DNA from: Bacillus sp. (in: firmicutes)
Lineage (GTDB): Bacteria > Bacillota > Bacilli > Bacillales > Bacillaceae
Direction: 5' to 3'
NCBI GenBank assembly: GCA_031180805.1
Contig: JAPSLL010000005.1
Location: 62,001 to 126,000, forward strand
Length of the DNA: 64,000 bases
This document shows positions 7,961-16,667 of the stretch, piece after piece. A model generated the notes under the pieces. That model ran no database searches and had not been told where the DNA came from. It was given only the letters and a program-made list of their open reading frames with translations. Position 1 is the first letter of the stretch; each line of letters begins with the position of its first letter. Made by a program: the position numbers and the translations under genes.

Positions 7961-9232
7961 TTATGTCTCACACCATTCGATCATTGTTAAAGCAATAATT
8001 TCCGCAGCATCAAACACCTTTTCGATTTCAATTGATTCATTCGGAAAATGGGCTTCCTCTGTTGTCCCTGGTCCAAATACGATTGTCGGAATTCCCCCGA
8101 GCTTTGTTAGCAATCCTCCATCTGTTCCCCAAGGAGAGGCTTCAATAATTGGCTTTCTACCGATAACCTTTTCATACGTAGATGTAATGACATGAACAAG
8201 CTCATGATTAACATCAATTGAACCGGGAACCCACCTTGCTCCAAACCATTCAACCTCAACTGGATTTTCCGCAAACCAACTGTCTATTTCCTGCAAACGT
8301 TCTAGCCAACTTTCCAGCTCGTTTTTCGCTTCAGCTATTTCCTCCTCAGGTGAGACACCTAGTCTTCCTTCTAGCTTAACGAGATCTGGAACAGACGATG
8401 GCCAATCACCACCTTGTATCCGACCAAGATTTATCGGAATTGGGATTGGTATCCCATTAAATAGAGGATCAGTAATAAGGCTGTTTCTCTTTCTTTCTAG
8501 CTCCTTTATTTGATTTATAACAACAAGCGCTTTTTCAATTGCACTGACACCTTCATATCTTGTTCCCCCATGTGCAGCTCGCCCCTTTACTAATAGCCTG
8601 AACCATAATGAGCCTTGCTGCTTCGGAAATATTTTCAGATTCGTTGGTTCAGGAATAATCGCCGCATCTGCACGATAGCCACGAAGAATTGCGGCAAGCG
8701 TCCCTGCTCCACCGCTTTCTTCCTCGATCACACTTTGAAAGATCACATCACCCTTTAAAGGAATTCCTAACGCACGTATTGCTGATATGGCAAGAAGTAA
8801 CGATACATTCCCTCCCTTCATATCTGTTGCACCTCTGCCATAAAGACGTCCATCAATGATTTCCCCGCTGAATGGGTCGTGCTTCCATTGCTTTCTGTCA
8901 CCAATTGGTACAACATCAATATGGCCATTTAAAATGATGGAACGTCCTCCCCCAGTCCCCTTTAAAATCCCAATTACGTTAGGACTGCCTGAAAAATCAG
9001 TTCTCGGAGAAGAAAAATAAGGATGCTCCGTTAGCTCGCTTCCTCCCGGCTCCCACATATCAATCTTTAAGCCGATTTTTGTTAACGTCTCAATAATAAT
9101 CGCTTGTGCCTGCTTTTCATTTCCTTGAATGCTATTTGCCTGAACTAATCTTTTTAATAATGTTTCACCCTGGACACGGTTCGCTTGTAGCCATTGATGA
9201 ATTTGCGCTGAAAACAGCTTGCTTTTCACCAA
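7961..9232 (-). CDS. yodQ: M20 family N-acyl-amino acid deacylase (YodQ-like)
   Basis: 423 residues, starting with TTG at 9232 or GTG at 9229 (AAGGGGGAG lies 5 and 8 nt upstream, respectively). The M20 dizinc peptidase/deacetylase signature is complete: NGHIDVVP, GRGATDMKGG, EEESGG with the catalytic Glu, IIPEPT, and a C-terminal EEAHFPNE. It belongs to the ArgE/DapE/acetyl-lysine deacetylase group and corresponds to YodQ in the Bacillus subtilis kamA locus. In this operon it would plausibly remove the acetyl group added by AblB from a shortened intermediate. It lies 18 bp after the CoA-transferase beta gene. Confidence 0.88.
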   Translation of the reverse strand: MVKSKLFSAQIHQWLQANRVQGETLLKRLVQANSIQGNEKQAQAIIIETLTKIGLKIDMWEPGGSELTEHPYFSSPRTDFSGSPNVIGILKGTGGGRSIILNGHIDVVPIGDRKQWKHDPFSGEIIDGRLYGRGATDMKGGNVSLLLAISAIRALGIPLKGDVIFQSVIEEESGGAGTLAAILRGYRADAAIIPEPTNLKIFPKQQGSLWFRLLVKGRAAHGGTRYEGVSAIEKALVVINQIKELERKRNSLITDPLFNGIPIPIPINLGRIQGGDWPSSVPDLVKLEGRLGVSPEEEIAEAKNELESWLERLQEIDSWFAENPVEVEWFGARWVPGSIDVNHELVHVITSTYEKVIGRKPIIEASPWGTDGGLLTKLGGIPTIVFGPGTTEEAHFPNESIEIEKVFDAAEIIALTMIEWCET

Positions 9233-9250
9233 TTTCTCTCCCCCTTACCA

Positions 9251-9910
9251 CTAAATGATTTTAAGATTGCTGCTTACCTTTAGCGGGGCTTCTGTTGCTA
9301 TAATGACTTCTTCAGCTGTATATGGTGACATAATTTCCTTTAGCACTAATCCTTCTTTTGTTACTTCGATAACTGCCATGTCAGTAATGATAAGATTGAC
9401 ACATTCTTTTGCAGTTAAAGGTAAATGACATGTATTTAAAATTTTGGCTTCACCTGTTTTCGTACAATGACTCATTAGGACAATTACTTTTTTCGCCTTC
9501 ATCGCAAGCTCCATTGCCCCGCCAATTCCAGGGACTCGTTTTCCTGGAACAATCCAATTGGCCAAATCGCCTTTTTTACTAACCTCTAATCCACCTAATA
9601 TCGTCATATCTAAATAACCTGAACGGATCATCCCAAACGCAATTGTACTGTCAAAATAGGAGGCACCTGGGACAATTGTGACTGGAAATCCGCCCGCATT
9701 GCATAAGGTCGGATTTTCCTCCCCCTTTTTCGGAGACTTCCCTAAACCGAGAATGCCGTTTTCTGCTTGAAACATTACTTCGATATCCTTCGGGAGATGA
9801 TTCGGCACTAATGATGGGATCCCGATTCCTAAGTTGACGATCATGCCGTTTTTTATTTCTTCAGCAGCTCGTTTGGCAATCCGATTTCTACTATTTACTC
9901 CCATACCCAT
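9251..9910 (-). CDS. yodR: 3-oxoacid CoA-transferase subunit B (YodR-like)
   Basis: About 220 residues. The start overlaps the end of the A-subunit gene: TTG 9916, ATG 9910 and ATG 9904 are all in frame with AAAGGGG upstream, and I chose ATG 9910. Family I CoA-transferase beta features are visible: NLGIGIPSLVPNHL near the start and QAENGILGLG, whose Glu is the catalytic residue forming the glutamyl-CoA thioester, then GAMELAMKAKKVIV. Together with the adjacent A subunit it should move CoA onto a 3-oxo acid, here presumably the transaminated beta-lysine derivative. Confidence 0.9.
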   Translation of the reverse strand: MGMGVNSRNRIAKRAAEEIKNGMIVNLGIGIPSLVPNHLPKDIEVMFQAENGILGLGKSPKKGEENPTLCNAGGFPVTIVPGASYFDSTIAFGMIRSGYLDMTILGGLEVSKKGDLANWIVPGKRVPGIGGAMELAMKAKKVIVLMSHCTKTGEAKILNTCHLPLTAKECVNLIITDMAVIEVTKEGLVLKEIMSPYTAEEVIIATEAPLKVSSNLKII

Positions 9911-10599
9911 TTCCAATCTACCCCTTTGCTTTGGATAACCATATCAACAAAAATACCTGGCGTCACAATTTGTTCAGGATCCAATTGTCCGATTTCGACA
10001 ATCTCTTCAACCTCTGCAATCGTATACGCCCCTGCCATCGCTACTAATGGATTGGTATTTCTAGCACTAGTTTCATAAATAAGATTTCCATAGGTATCTG
10101 CCTTCTTTGCGTATACGATCGCAATGTCAGCTGTTAGCGCAGTTTCAAGCAAATATTCCTTATCACCCATTGTGACCCTCTGTTTTCCACCTTCGATCAA
10201 GCTGTTAATTCCGACATCTGTTAAAATTCCGCCAAGACCAACACCACCAGCACGAATTCGTTCTGCTAATGTTCCCTGTGGTGAGAATTCCACCTCCATT
10301 TCCCCATCGATCATTAGCTTTCCGGCAATCGGATTTGAACCGATATGGGAAACGATTAGCTTTTTTGCTCGTGCTAAACTAACCAATTTTCCGATCCCAA
10401 TCGTAGGAAATCCAGCATCATTGCCAATAAGCGTTAGCTCCTTTACCCCTTTATGAATCATGCCATTTATAAGGGTTGGTGGATTTCCAATTCCACCGAA
10501 CCCACCAAATAAAATCGTGCTCCCGTCATGGATGTGTGCAAGGGCAGAATCCAAATTCCCTACTTTGTTTAACGACCTTTTTTCCGAGTGTTCAGACAT
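9895..10599 (-). CDS. yodS: 3-oxoacid CoA-transferase subunit A (YodS-like)
   Basis: 234 residues with the alpha-subunit hallmarks: GSTILFGGFGGIGNPPTLI near residue 28, LIGNDAG, GNLIYETSARNTNPLVAMAG, and IVEIGQLDPEQIVTPGIF at the end. The start ATG at 10599 has AAGGAGG 8 nt upstream. It overlaps the B-subunit gene by about 16 bp, consistent with translational coupling of a 1:1 complex. The pair corresponds to YodS/YodR of the Bacillus subtilis kamA operon. Confidence 0.92.
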   Translation of the reverse strand: MSEHSEKRSLNKVGNLDSALAHIHDGSTILFGGFGGIGNPPTLINGMIHKGVKELTLIGNDAGFPTIGIGKLVSLARAKKLIVSHIGSNPIAGKLMIDGEMEVEFSPQGTLAERIRAGGVGLGGILTDVGINSLIEGGKQRVTMGDKEYLLETALTADIAIVYAKKADTYGNLIYETSARNTNPLVAMAGAYTIAEVEEIVEIGQLDPEQIVTPGIFVDMVIQSKGVDWKWVWE

Positions 10600-10612
10600 C
10601 CTCCTTGCCTCC

Positions 10613-11950
10613 TTATCGAAGATCTCGTTCTATCTCTATCAATGTTTCTTTTAAAATGCGAATCAACTGATCGATTTCTTCCTTCGTTATAACAAATGGT
10701 GGGGCAATGATTACTGCATCACCTTGTACACCATCTTTTCCAGCTGCTGCTGGATAGAGTAATAGTCCATTTTCACGCGCCTTCCTAACAATTAAATCAG
10801 TTACAGCTAGCTTTGCATCAAAGGGCCTCTTCGTTTTTCGATCTTGAACAAATTCCAAGCCTAGCAAAAGCCCTTTTCCGCGAATGTCTCCAATGATTGC
10901 TACGTCCTTTGCAACCTCCTGTAATTTACGAAATAAATAGCCTCCACTTTCCTCAACCTTTTCCATTAAGCGGTGTTTTTCAATATATCCAAGAACTGCT
11001 AACGAAATCGCTGCAGATTGCGGATTTGCACTATACGTATGTCCGCTCATAATCGAAGCTGATCCATTCATAATAGGTTCCATTACCTTTTCGCTTGCAA
11101 GTGTTGCGGCAATTGGCGTATATCCTGCACTCATTCCTTTCCCAAGCGCAATAATATCCGGCTTTACATTCCAATGGTCAAGCCCAAACCGTTTCCCTGT
11201 CCGTCCTAGCCCTGTCATCACTTCGTCTGCGATAAATAAAATATTATACCGCTTACAAATGTCAACGATTTTCTCATAATACCCTTCAGGCGGTACTAGT
11301 GCAGCTCCTGAGGCACCAACAATTGGCTCGGCAATAAACGCTGCTATATGCTCAGCTCCAATTCGATTAATTGCTGTTTCCAATTCAAGAGCACATGCTA
11401 ATTGACACGATGGAGTTGTTTGCGAAAGTGGGCAGCGATAACAGTATGGAGCTGAAATGGAAGGATATTCCTCTAATAATGGAACAAATCTCTCCCTTCG
11501 TTTCACATGCCCTGACATAGATAACGCGCCAATTGTAATGCCATGATAGCTCATCCATCGAGAGAGAATTTTTTGTTTTCGATAGTCCCCCTTTTCCTGC
11601 CAGTATTGAATCGCTATTTTCATCGCTGTTTCAGTAGCTTCCGATCCACTGTTTACAAAAAAGGAAAAGTAATCCTCATCTCCTTTCACTAATTCATTTA
11701 GCTTTTCGGCAAGCTGTTCCGCTGGCTTTGACGTAAATTGTGAACGATAAGCAAAGGACACCTTGCTTGCTTGATTTACCATTGCCTCAATGATTTCTGG
11801 TACTTGATGGCCAATGCTTGCCGTAACAGCTCCACTTGAACCGTCCAAATATTCCTTCCCTGTATCATCATATAAATAAATCCCTTTCCCATAGGAAATC
11901 GTCGGATAATCTTCATTCATCATTGGTTTGATTAATAACGAACGCTGCAA
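10613..11950 (-). CDS. yodT: Class III aminotransferase (YodT-like, acetyl-beta-lysine aminotransferase candidate)
   Basis: 445 residues from a TTG at 11950, with GGAGAGGAGG 7 nt upstream and no better start nearby. PLP-enzyme motifs: NSGSEATETAMKIA, SYHGITIGALSMSGH, FIADEVMTGLGRTGKRFG, and the Schiff-base Lys in ALGKGMSAGY. A CysX2-type insert (YCYRCPLSQTTPSC) is typical of this subgroup. It matches YodT of the kamA locus and probably transaminates N6-acetyl-beta-lysine at the 3-amino position to give a 3-oxo acid for the CoA-transferase. That substrate is inferred from context. Confidence 0.88.
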   Translation of the reverse strand: MQRSLLIKPMMNEDYPTISYGKGIYLYDDTGKEYLDGSSGAVTASIGHQVPEIIEAMVNQASKVSFAYRSQFTSKPAEQLAEKLNELVKGDEDYFSFFVNSGSEATETAMKIAIQYWQEKGDYRKQKILSRWMSYHGITIGALSMSGHVKRRERFVPLLEEYPSISAPYCYRCPLSQTTPSCQLACALELETAINRIGAEHIAAFIAEPIVGASGAALVPPEGYYEKIVDICKRYNILFIADEVMTGLGRTGKRFGLDHWNVKPDIIALGKGMSAGYTPIAATLASEKVMEPIMNGSASIMSGHTYSANPQSAAISLAVLGYIEKHRLMEKVEESGGYLFRKLQEVAKDVAIIGDIRGKGLLLGLEFVQDRKTKRPFDAKLAVTDLIVRKARENGLLLYPAAAGKDGVQGDAVIIAPPFVITKEEIDQLIRILKETLIEIERDLR

Positions 11951-11978
11951 AAGGGTACCTCCTCTCCCGGTAAATCGT

Positions 11979-12254
11979 TTAGTCGAATTTAAAATAATTT
12001 CTCTTTAATAATCTTGGCTGTGCCATTAAGTCTTTGTAGGTTATCTGTTTATGAAGCTTTGTTGTATCAATGAGGAAAAGCTGATCTTCAATCTCCTCTA
12101 TCACTGCTTCTGTCTGATATTCCATTCCACAGGAGGAGCATTTTATGCCAGGTGTTTCTCCTATTTCGATCGCTCTTGTTCCATCAGGGAGCTCCCAATA
12201 CACAGTTTTCGAAACCTGGGATACATTTTCTGATTCACACCAGTCACATTTCAT
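11979..12254 (-). CDS. yokU: YokU-like zinc-ribbon protein
   Basis: 91 residues from the ATG at 12254 (GAGGAGG 7 nt upstream; a GTG at 12257 is too close). Two CxxC pairs, MKCDWCESENV and IKCSSCGMEYQ, form a YgiT/YokU-type zinc finger. The rest is acidic, followed by a basic tail (PRLLKRNYFKF). YokU-like genes commonly accompany kamA in Bacillus; their role is not established. It sits 15 bp after kamA, so it is in the operon. Confidence 0.85.
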   Translation of the reverse strand: MKCDWCESENVSQVSKTVYWELPDGTRAIEIGETPGIKCSSCGMEYQTEAVIEEIEDQLFLIDTTKLHKQITYKDLMAQPRLLKRNYFKFD

Positions 12255-12269
12255 CACGATTCCTCCTCG

Positions 12270-13673
12270 CTATTCTGATTTGTTATCCTTTAGCTTCTTA
12301 AGCTGTGCCTGGAATTTTTTCTCCTTTAATTCATCACGTTTTTCCCGCTTTTCCTTTAAAGAGGAATAAGTTGGACTTTGCTGAAAGCTTTTCCGACGGT
12401 CATAGCGCTCTAGAGATTGAGGAATAAGTGTTGTTTGCTCGTCATTCATTAAACCGCTAATTCCAATTTTTGAAGGGTTTAAGTTCTCCGATGGATAAAT
12501 GCTTTGAAAATAGTCATCAGCTCTACCAGCTACGTAGTTTTCCGGCTCAGGATATGTTGTAATGACTCCTTCAAAATTTCGTAAAACTGTTTTCGTTGGA
12601 CTTTGGGAAATGAGGTAGTTAGGTTGTAGTGTGATTTTCCCACCGCCGCCTGGAGCATCGACAACGAAGGTTGGTACTGCATACCCACTCGTATGACCAC
12701 GCAGGCCTTCGATAATTTCCAATCCTTTCGATATTGGAGCGCGGAAATGTCCGATACCTTCAGAAAGATCACATTGGTAAATATAATATGGGCGAACACG
12801 GATTTTCACTAAGTCGTGCATTAATTTTTTCATAATTGGGACACTGTCATTTATTCCAGCCAAAATGACAGCTTGATTACCAACAGGAACACCGGCATCG
12901 ACAAGCATTTCACAAGCTCGCTTTGATTCTTCGGTAATTTCAATTGACGTATTAAAATGAGTATTAAGCCAAACCGGGTGATACTTTTTCAAGATTGAGC
13001 AGAGGTTTTCTGTTATTCGTTGTGGAAAGACGACAGGTGCTCTAGTCCCGATACGGATAATTTCAACATGTGGGATGTCTCGTAGATTTTTTAATATATA
13101 CTCTAGGATCGTATCATTAATGAGTAGCCCATCACCGCCAGAAAGAAGGACATCTCTCACTTGAGGTGTTTGGCGAATATAATCTATTGCTGCGTCTAAC
13201 TGTTTCTTTGGAACACCCATACCAATCTGACCAGAAAAACGTCTTCTCGTACAATAGCGACAATACATGGAGCATTGATTTGTGACAAGAAACAGCACTC
13301 TGTCAGGATATCTATGAGTAAGTCCTGCAACAGGTGAATCCTCATCCTCTTCAAGCGGATCCTCTAAATCATATTTTGTTTTATGCAGCTCGGCTCCAAT
13401 TGGGACAGATTGCATTCGAATCGGACAACGAACATCAGTTTGGTTCATTAATGATGCATAATATGGAGTGATATTTAGAGGAATTGTTTTTGTTGAAATT
13501 TTGACACCTTCTTCTTCCTCAGGTGTCAAATCAATGACCTTTTTTAAATCATCTAATGTTCTAACCGTATTTGTTAGCTGCCAAATCCAATCATTCCATT
13601 TTTCATCTGATACATCCTTCCAAAGCTCAATATCTTTCCAATGTCTGCTTGGTTTATATAAATCATGGAGCAT
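12270..13673 (-). CDS. kamA: Lysine 2,3-aminomutase
   Basis: 467 residues, close to the family length (about 471 in Bacillus subtilis). It is a radical-SAM/PLP enzyme converting L-lysine to L-beta-lysine. The [4Fe-4S]/SAM motif CSMYCRYCTRRRF lies near residue 130, followed by DVLLSGGDGLL. The SAM-binding and PLP regions include IRIGTRAPVVFPQRI and VDAPGGGGKI, with the PLP-Lys in the GGGGK segment. A highly charged Lys/Glu tail ends the protein. AAAGGGGA precedes the ATG. A canonical sigma-54 promoter lies about 40 bp upstream, and the gene heads a seven-gene catabolic operon. Confidence 0.96.
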   Translation of the reverse strand: MLHDLYKPSRHWKDIELWKDVSDEKWNDWIWQLTNTVRTLDDLKKVIDLTPEEEEGVKISTKTIPLNITPYYASLMNQTDVRCPIRMQSVPIGAELHKTKYDLEDPLEEDEDSPVAGLTHRYPDRVLFLVTNQCSMYCRYCTRRRFSGQIGMGVPKKQLDAAIDYIRQTPQVRDVLLSGGDGLLINDTILEYILKNLRDIPHVEIIRIGTRAPVVFPQRITENLCSILKKYHPVWLNTHFNTSIEITEESKRACEMLVDAGVPVGNQAVILAGINDSVPIMKKLMHDLVKIRVRPYYIYQCDLSEGIGHFRAPISKGLEIIEGLRGHTSGYAVPTFVVDAPGGGGKITLQPNYLISQSPTKTVLRNFEGVITTYPEPENYVAGRADDYFQSIYPSENLNPSKIGISGLMNDEQTTLIPQSLERYDRRKSFQQSPTYSSLKEKREKRDELKEKKFQAQLKKLKDNKSE

Positions 13674-13710
13674 ATGACACTTCCCCTTTCATTTGCTTTT
13701 CACTTTATAT

Positions 13711-13730
13711 GTTGCAAGAACCGTGCCAAC
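13711..13730 (-). promoter_or_regulatory. Sigma-54 (SigL) -24/-12 promoter of kamA operon
   Basis: On the minus strand TTGGCACGGTTCTTGCAAC matches the sigma-54 consensus TGGCACG-N4-TTGCA exactly, with 12 bp between the GG and GC dinucleotides. Transcription should start near 13702, about 30 bp before kamA. The gene two positions upstream encodes a sigma-54 activator. In Bacillus thuringiensis the kamA gene is reported to be driven by sigma-54 with the activator KamR and also by SigK. Confidence 0.92.
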
Positions 13731-13824
13731 ATATAAATGAAGGTAACGTAAGATAAAAAGCAAAGAAAAAGGAGCAGCTGCCAAAAAACCGGCAAAACTC
13801 TCGACACTCATCTCAAGTTTTTTT

Positions 13825-13857
13825 GCTGAAAATTTAGCATCATGCTTAAAATTCAGC
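13825..13857. promoter_or_regulatory. Imperfect palindrome, candidate KamR enhancer (UAS)
   Basis: A 33-bp imperfect inverted repeat with arms GCTGAA...AGCAT and ATGCT...TTCAGC, about 110 bp upstream of the sigma-54 promoter. That is the position expected for an activator binding site. It also follows ablB, but on the transcribed strand it is followed by A residues and not T residues, so it does not look like a terminator. Confidence 0.55.
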
Positions 13858-13871
13858 ATTGAATAGCTTAT

Positions 13872-14735
13872 TTAAATAGGTCTGAAATCCGCTAAATCCT
13901 TAACCCAAATATTCATATCCTCAAGTTTATCGAAAATATAGCAATTATTCGTTAGCCTGCCTTGATAGGTATAGCCTAACTGATGAAAAGCAGCATTCAT
14001 ACCGTATGATAACGCCCTAGCTATCGAATAAACACAATAGATTCCGTTGCTCTTAAGCTCCTCTTCTATAAGAAAAATGAGCTTTTTCATCAATCCATAT
14101 TTTCGATGCTCTTGTAATGTTGCACAATCGGTAATTTCCGCATTATGAAATAGCTCATTCGTCTCTGCAGAAGCAGCGCTAACAAGCTTACCTTCACACT
14201 CAACAACAAAAAAGATGACACCTGCCTCAAGTACTTTCTCTATATAAGCAGCATCATTCATTGGAGTTGGATAAATCGAAAAGACCGTGTTATATAAATC
14301 TGCTAATCGATTTGCATCTTGTTTTTCAGCACGTCTGACGAAATAGTTGTTTGGGAGTTGAATTGCATGTTTCTTATCTTGTTTTTGATAAATCGCTCTT
14401 AAAATCTCATCCTCTTTTACCCAAAATTTGCTTATTCTCCGGTCATTATCTTTGTATAACGTCATAATGTAATTATCTGTTCCATTAAAATATCCCTTTA
14501 TGATTGCTTCTAATTCAAAGCCATTTAAAATTAATTGTTGCCAATGTTCAGGTCTAGAATTGAAGATTATTTTTTTAGTAGAATAGAATTCGACAGACTT
14601 TTCCAGCTCAATGAGGATATTTGTCATATTTCCCCGGTAATAATCTATGCGGATCCTCTCATTAAAATGATCGATAAAAAGCTCTACAATATAGTCAGAT
14701 GCGAATACTTTTTTCGTTTCATATGTTAGGCTCAT
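13872..14735 (-). CDS. ablB: Beta-lysine N6-acetyltransferase AblB
   Basis: About 287 residues. In-frame ATGs lie at 14753, 14738 and 14735. I favour 14735 because GGAGGAGAA sits 7 nt upstream. The C-terminal half (about residues 140-280) is a GNAT domain: YFVRRAEKQDANRLADLYNT, FFVVECEGKLVSAASAE, and LQEHRKYGLMKKLIFLIEEE around the acetyl-CoA loop. The N-terminal half is AblB-specific. It acetylates beta-lysine, giving N6-acetyl-beta-lysine, an osmolyte or catabolic intermediate. The kamR stop overlaps the upstream ATG, so it is coupled to kamR and not downstream of kamA as in Bacillus subtilis. Confidence 0.92.
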   Translation of the reverse strand: MSLTYETKKVFASDYIVELFIDHFNERIRIDYYRGNMTNILIELEKSVEFYSTKKIIFNSRPEHWQQLILNGFELEAIIKGYFNGTDNYIMTLYKDNDRRISKFWVKEDEILRAIYQKQDKKHAIQLPNNYFVRRAEKQDANRLADLYNTVFSIYPTPMNDAAYIEKVLEAGVIFFVVECEGKLVSAASAETNELFHNAEITDCATLQEHRKYGLMKKLIFLIEEELKSNGIYCVYSIARALSYGMNAAFHQLGYTYQGRLTNNCYIFDKLEDMNIWVKDLADFRPI

Positions 14736-14749
14736 CATTTCTCCTCCAA

Positions 14750-16141
14750 TCATTTAAACTGAATATGATATTTTTTCATTTTATATTGTAATGTTTGTCT
14801 TGGAATCTCTAATATTGTCGCTGCTTTTTGCACATTTCCATTTGCAACCTGTAAAGCTTGATGTATTAATGCTTGCTCGGTTTTCTCTACAGTGATTCGT
14901 AAAGGTTTCAACGTTGTCTTTTCATTAAGCGGCCGTTTCTTAATAAATGCTGGTAAATGTTCCAGTGCTATCACGTTTCCTTCCGTCATGTTCATCGCAT
15001 ATTCAATAACATGCTCTAGCTCGCGAACATTCCCAGGCCAATGGTGCATCTTAAGTTGGTCAAGCACTTGATGATCAACCGAGACCACTTGCTTTTGCAG
15101 GCTTTCATTGTACTTGTTAATGAAGTGATGAATTAATAGCTCAAGATCATTTTCCCTAGAACGTAATGGAGGAACTTCAAGATAAAAAACATTTAATCGA
15201 TAAAACAAATCTGACCGCAGCAGCTGTTTTTCCATACAAACGTACGGATCTTCATTCGCTGCAACAACCATTCGTACATTGACGACATATGCTTCTGTTC
15301 CACCTACTCTTCGGATGACACCATCCTCGAGTACTCGTAATAGCTTCGTTTGGAAATCTAATGGCATCGCTTGGATTTCATCGAGAAACAGTGTTCCACC
15401 ATGGGCCAGTTCAAATAAGCCAGCGCGATCGACTGAGCCTGTAAAGCTTCCTTTTTTTGTCCCAAATAGAATGCTTTCAAGAAGTGAGTCTGGTAATGAA
15501 GAACAATTTTGTGCGATAAATGGACCGTTTTTACGTGAGGATGAATTGTGAATGGATTGAACGAGTAATTCCTTACCTGTTCCGGTTTCTCCGTAAATGA
15601 TAATTGGAGACGAGCTTGCTGCAGCTTTTTTTCCAAGGGCAATAACCTGTTTCATATGATGACTATCTGTCACAATATCTTCCCATTGATACTTTGCCCC
15701 GATGTTTAGCTTCGGTTTAATTTTACTTTGATTCACTTTTTCCTGAAGCTCTAATAGCTTTTGTGATAATTGTCTAACCTTCGATAAATCCTTGCCTATT
15801 TCAACCGCACCGGCAATTTTATTTCCAACGATAATCGGTAACGTCGTATTTATCGTATCAATGAGCTGTCCTTTTATATTTTTATACGTTTGTGGTTGTT
15901 GATAAATGGGTTTTCCTGTTTCAATTACTTTTAGCAATGTGCTAGTATGTCTCGTTAATGAGGGAAATACATCCAGTAGGTATTTTCCTAGCACTTCCTC
16001 AATCTCTACTCCATCATGATGTGCTGCCACTTGATTATAATAAATCGTCACACCGTCAGCATTCACCACATGGATTGCCTCATCAATACTACTTAAGATC
16101 GCTTCAAGCATTTGCTTCGTCTCAAAATTTTCTAAAAACAT
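14750..16141 (-). CDS. kamR: Sigma-54-dependent activator of the kam locus (KamR-like)
   Basis: 463 residues. An N-terminal PAS domain (about 10-115; SIDEAIHVVNADGVTIYYN) is followed by an AAA+ domain with Walker A GETGTGKE, Walker B GGTLFLDEI and arginine-finger region LFYRLNVFYLEVPPLRSR. The C-terminus has a Fis-type HTH (GNVQKAATILEIPRQTLQYK). The sigma-54 contact loop reads GSFTGS where the consensus is GAFTGA. The PAS domain suggests a small-molecule signal, plausibly lysine or a product. The ATG at 16141 follows AGAGGTG. It likely activates the sigma-54 promoter at 13711-13730. Confidence 0.93.
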   Translation of the reverse strand: MFLENFETKQMLEAILSSIDEAIHVVNADGVTIYYNQVAAHHDGVEIEEVLGKYLLDVFPSLTRHTSTLLKVIETGKPIYQQPQTYKNIKGQLIDTINTTLPIIVGNKIAGAVEIGKDLSKVRQLSQKLLELQEKVNQSKIKPKLNIGAKYQWEDIVTDSHHMKQVIALGKKAAASSSPIIIYGETGTGKELLVQSIHNSSSRKNGPFIAQNCSSLPDSLLESILFGTKKGSFTGSVDRAGLFELAHGGTLFLDEIQAMPLDFQTKLLRVLEDGVIRRVGGTEAYVVNVRMVVAANEDPYVCMEKQLLRSDLFYRLNVFYLEVPPLRSRENDLELLIHHFINKYNESLQKQVVSVDHQVLDQLKMHHWPGNVRELEHVIEYAMNMTEGNVIALEHLPAFIKKRPLNEKTTLKPLRITVEKTEQALIHQALQVANGNVQKAATILEIPRQTLQYKMKKYHIQFK

Positions 16142-16249
16142 GAAAACACCTCTAAGTAAATGACATATCTACTATAATGGTATTAACGAATTCCGCTAAC
16201 TATTCTCTATCTCATTTAGAATTAGCGCTATTAATCTTAGATGTTTATT

Positions 16250-16351
16250 TCTGTTGCAGCGTTCGCTTTCTGCGGGAGATCCGAGATCCTCCTCAACGTT
16301 TTGCACCTTTAGGTTCTCCCTTTGACATGCTTCTCTTCCTTTTGATACTGT
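16250..16351 (-). repeat. Degenerate dispersed repeat, copy A
   Basis: Contains TTCGCTTTCTGCGGG followed by GATCCTCCTCAACG and TTTTGCACC, the reverse-orientation landmarks of the repeat also found at 22797, 56577, 58818 and 59461. It is strongly diverged. It abuts the broken dehydrogenase fragment. Confidence 0.6.
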
Positions 16352-16393
16352 TTCCATTTCCTTTCTTGCTTCAAAAGGTTTACCCTTTGCTAA

Positions 16394-16667
16394 AATTCCA
16401 GCATTATTAATTAAAACATTAATCGTGGGAAATTCCTTCACTACCCATACATACAACGATTCCCTTTCTGCTTCGATTGCCACATCACATCTCTTTATTT
16501 AGATTGTAGAAAATCTTCTCTTCTCTACGCCCAACAATGATTACTTCATTATTTTTTCCGATAAATCTCTCAGCTAGTGCTAACCCAATTCCTGAAGCAC
16601 TGCCAGTTATTAAATTCCATTTATCCTCACTTCCTCTCCCCTCCTTTTCATATAGTTCTCGAAGCAT
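16394..16667 (-). pseudogene. Short-chain dehydrogenase (DltE-like) remnant
   Basis: Two frame-shifted pieces of an SDR gene. The first (16667-16485) has the Rossmann motif LITGSASGIGLALAERF and VGRREEK. The second (from 16483) has ESLYVWVVKEFP and NVLINNAGI, the conserved SDR strand. About 20 residues between them are missing, and everything after the NNAG motif (about 150 residues, including the catalytic YxxxK) is gone, replaced by the dispersed repeat. This is a dead gene. Confidence 0.82.

Noticed and set aside
13825-13857. Palindrome after ablB as a terminator
   Set aside because: The transcribed strand has A residues after the stem instead of T residues; an activator site fits better.
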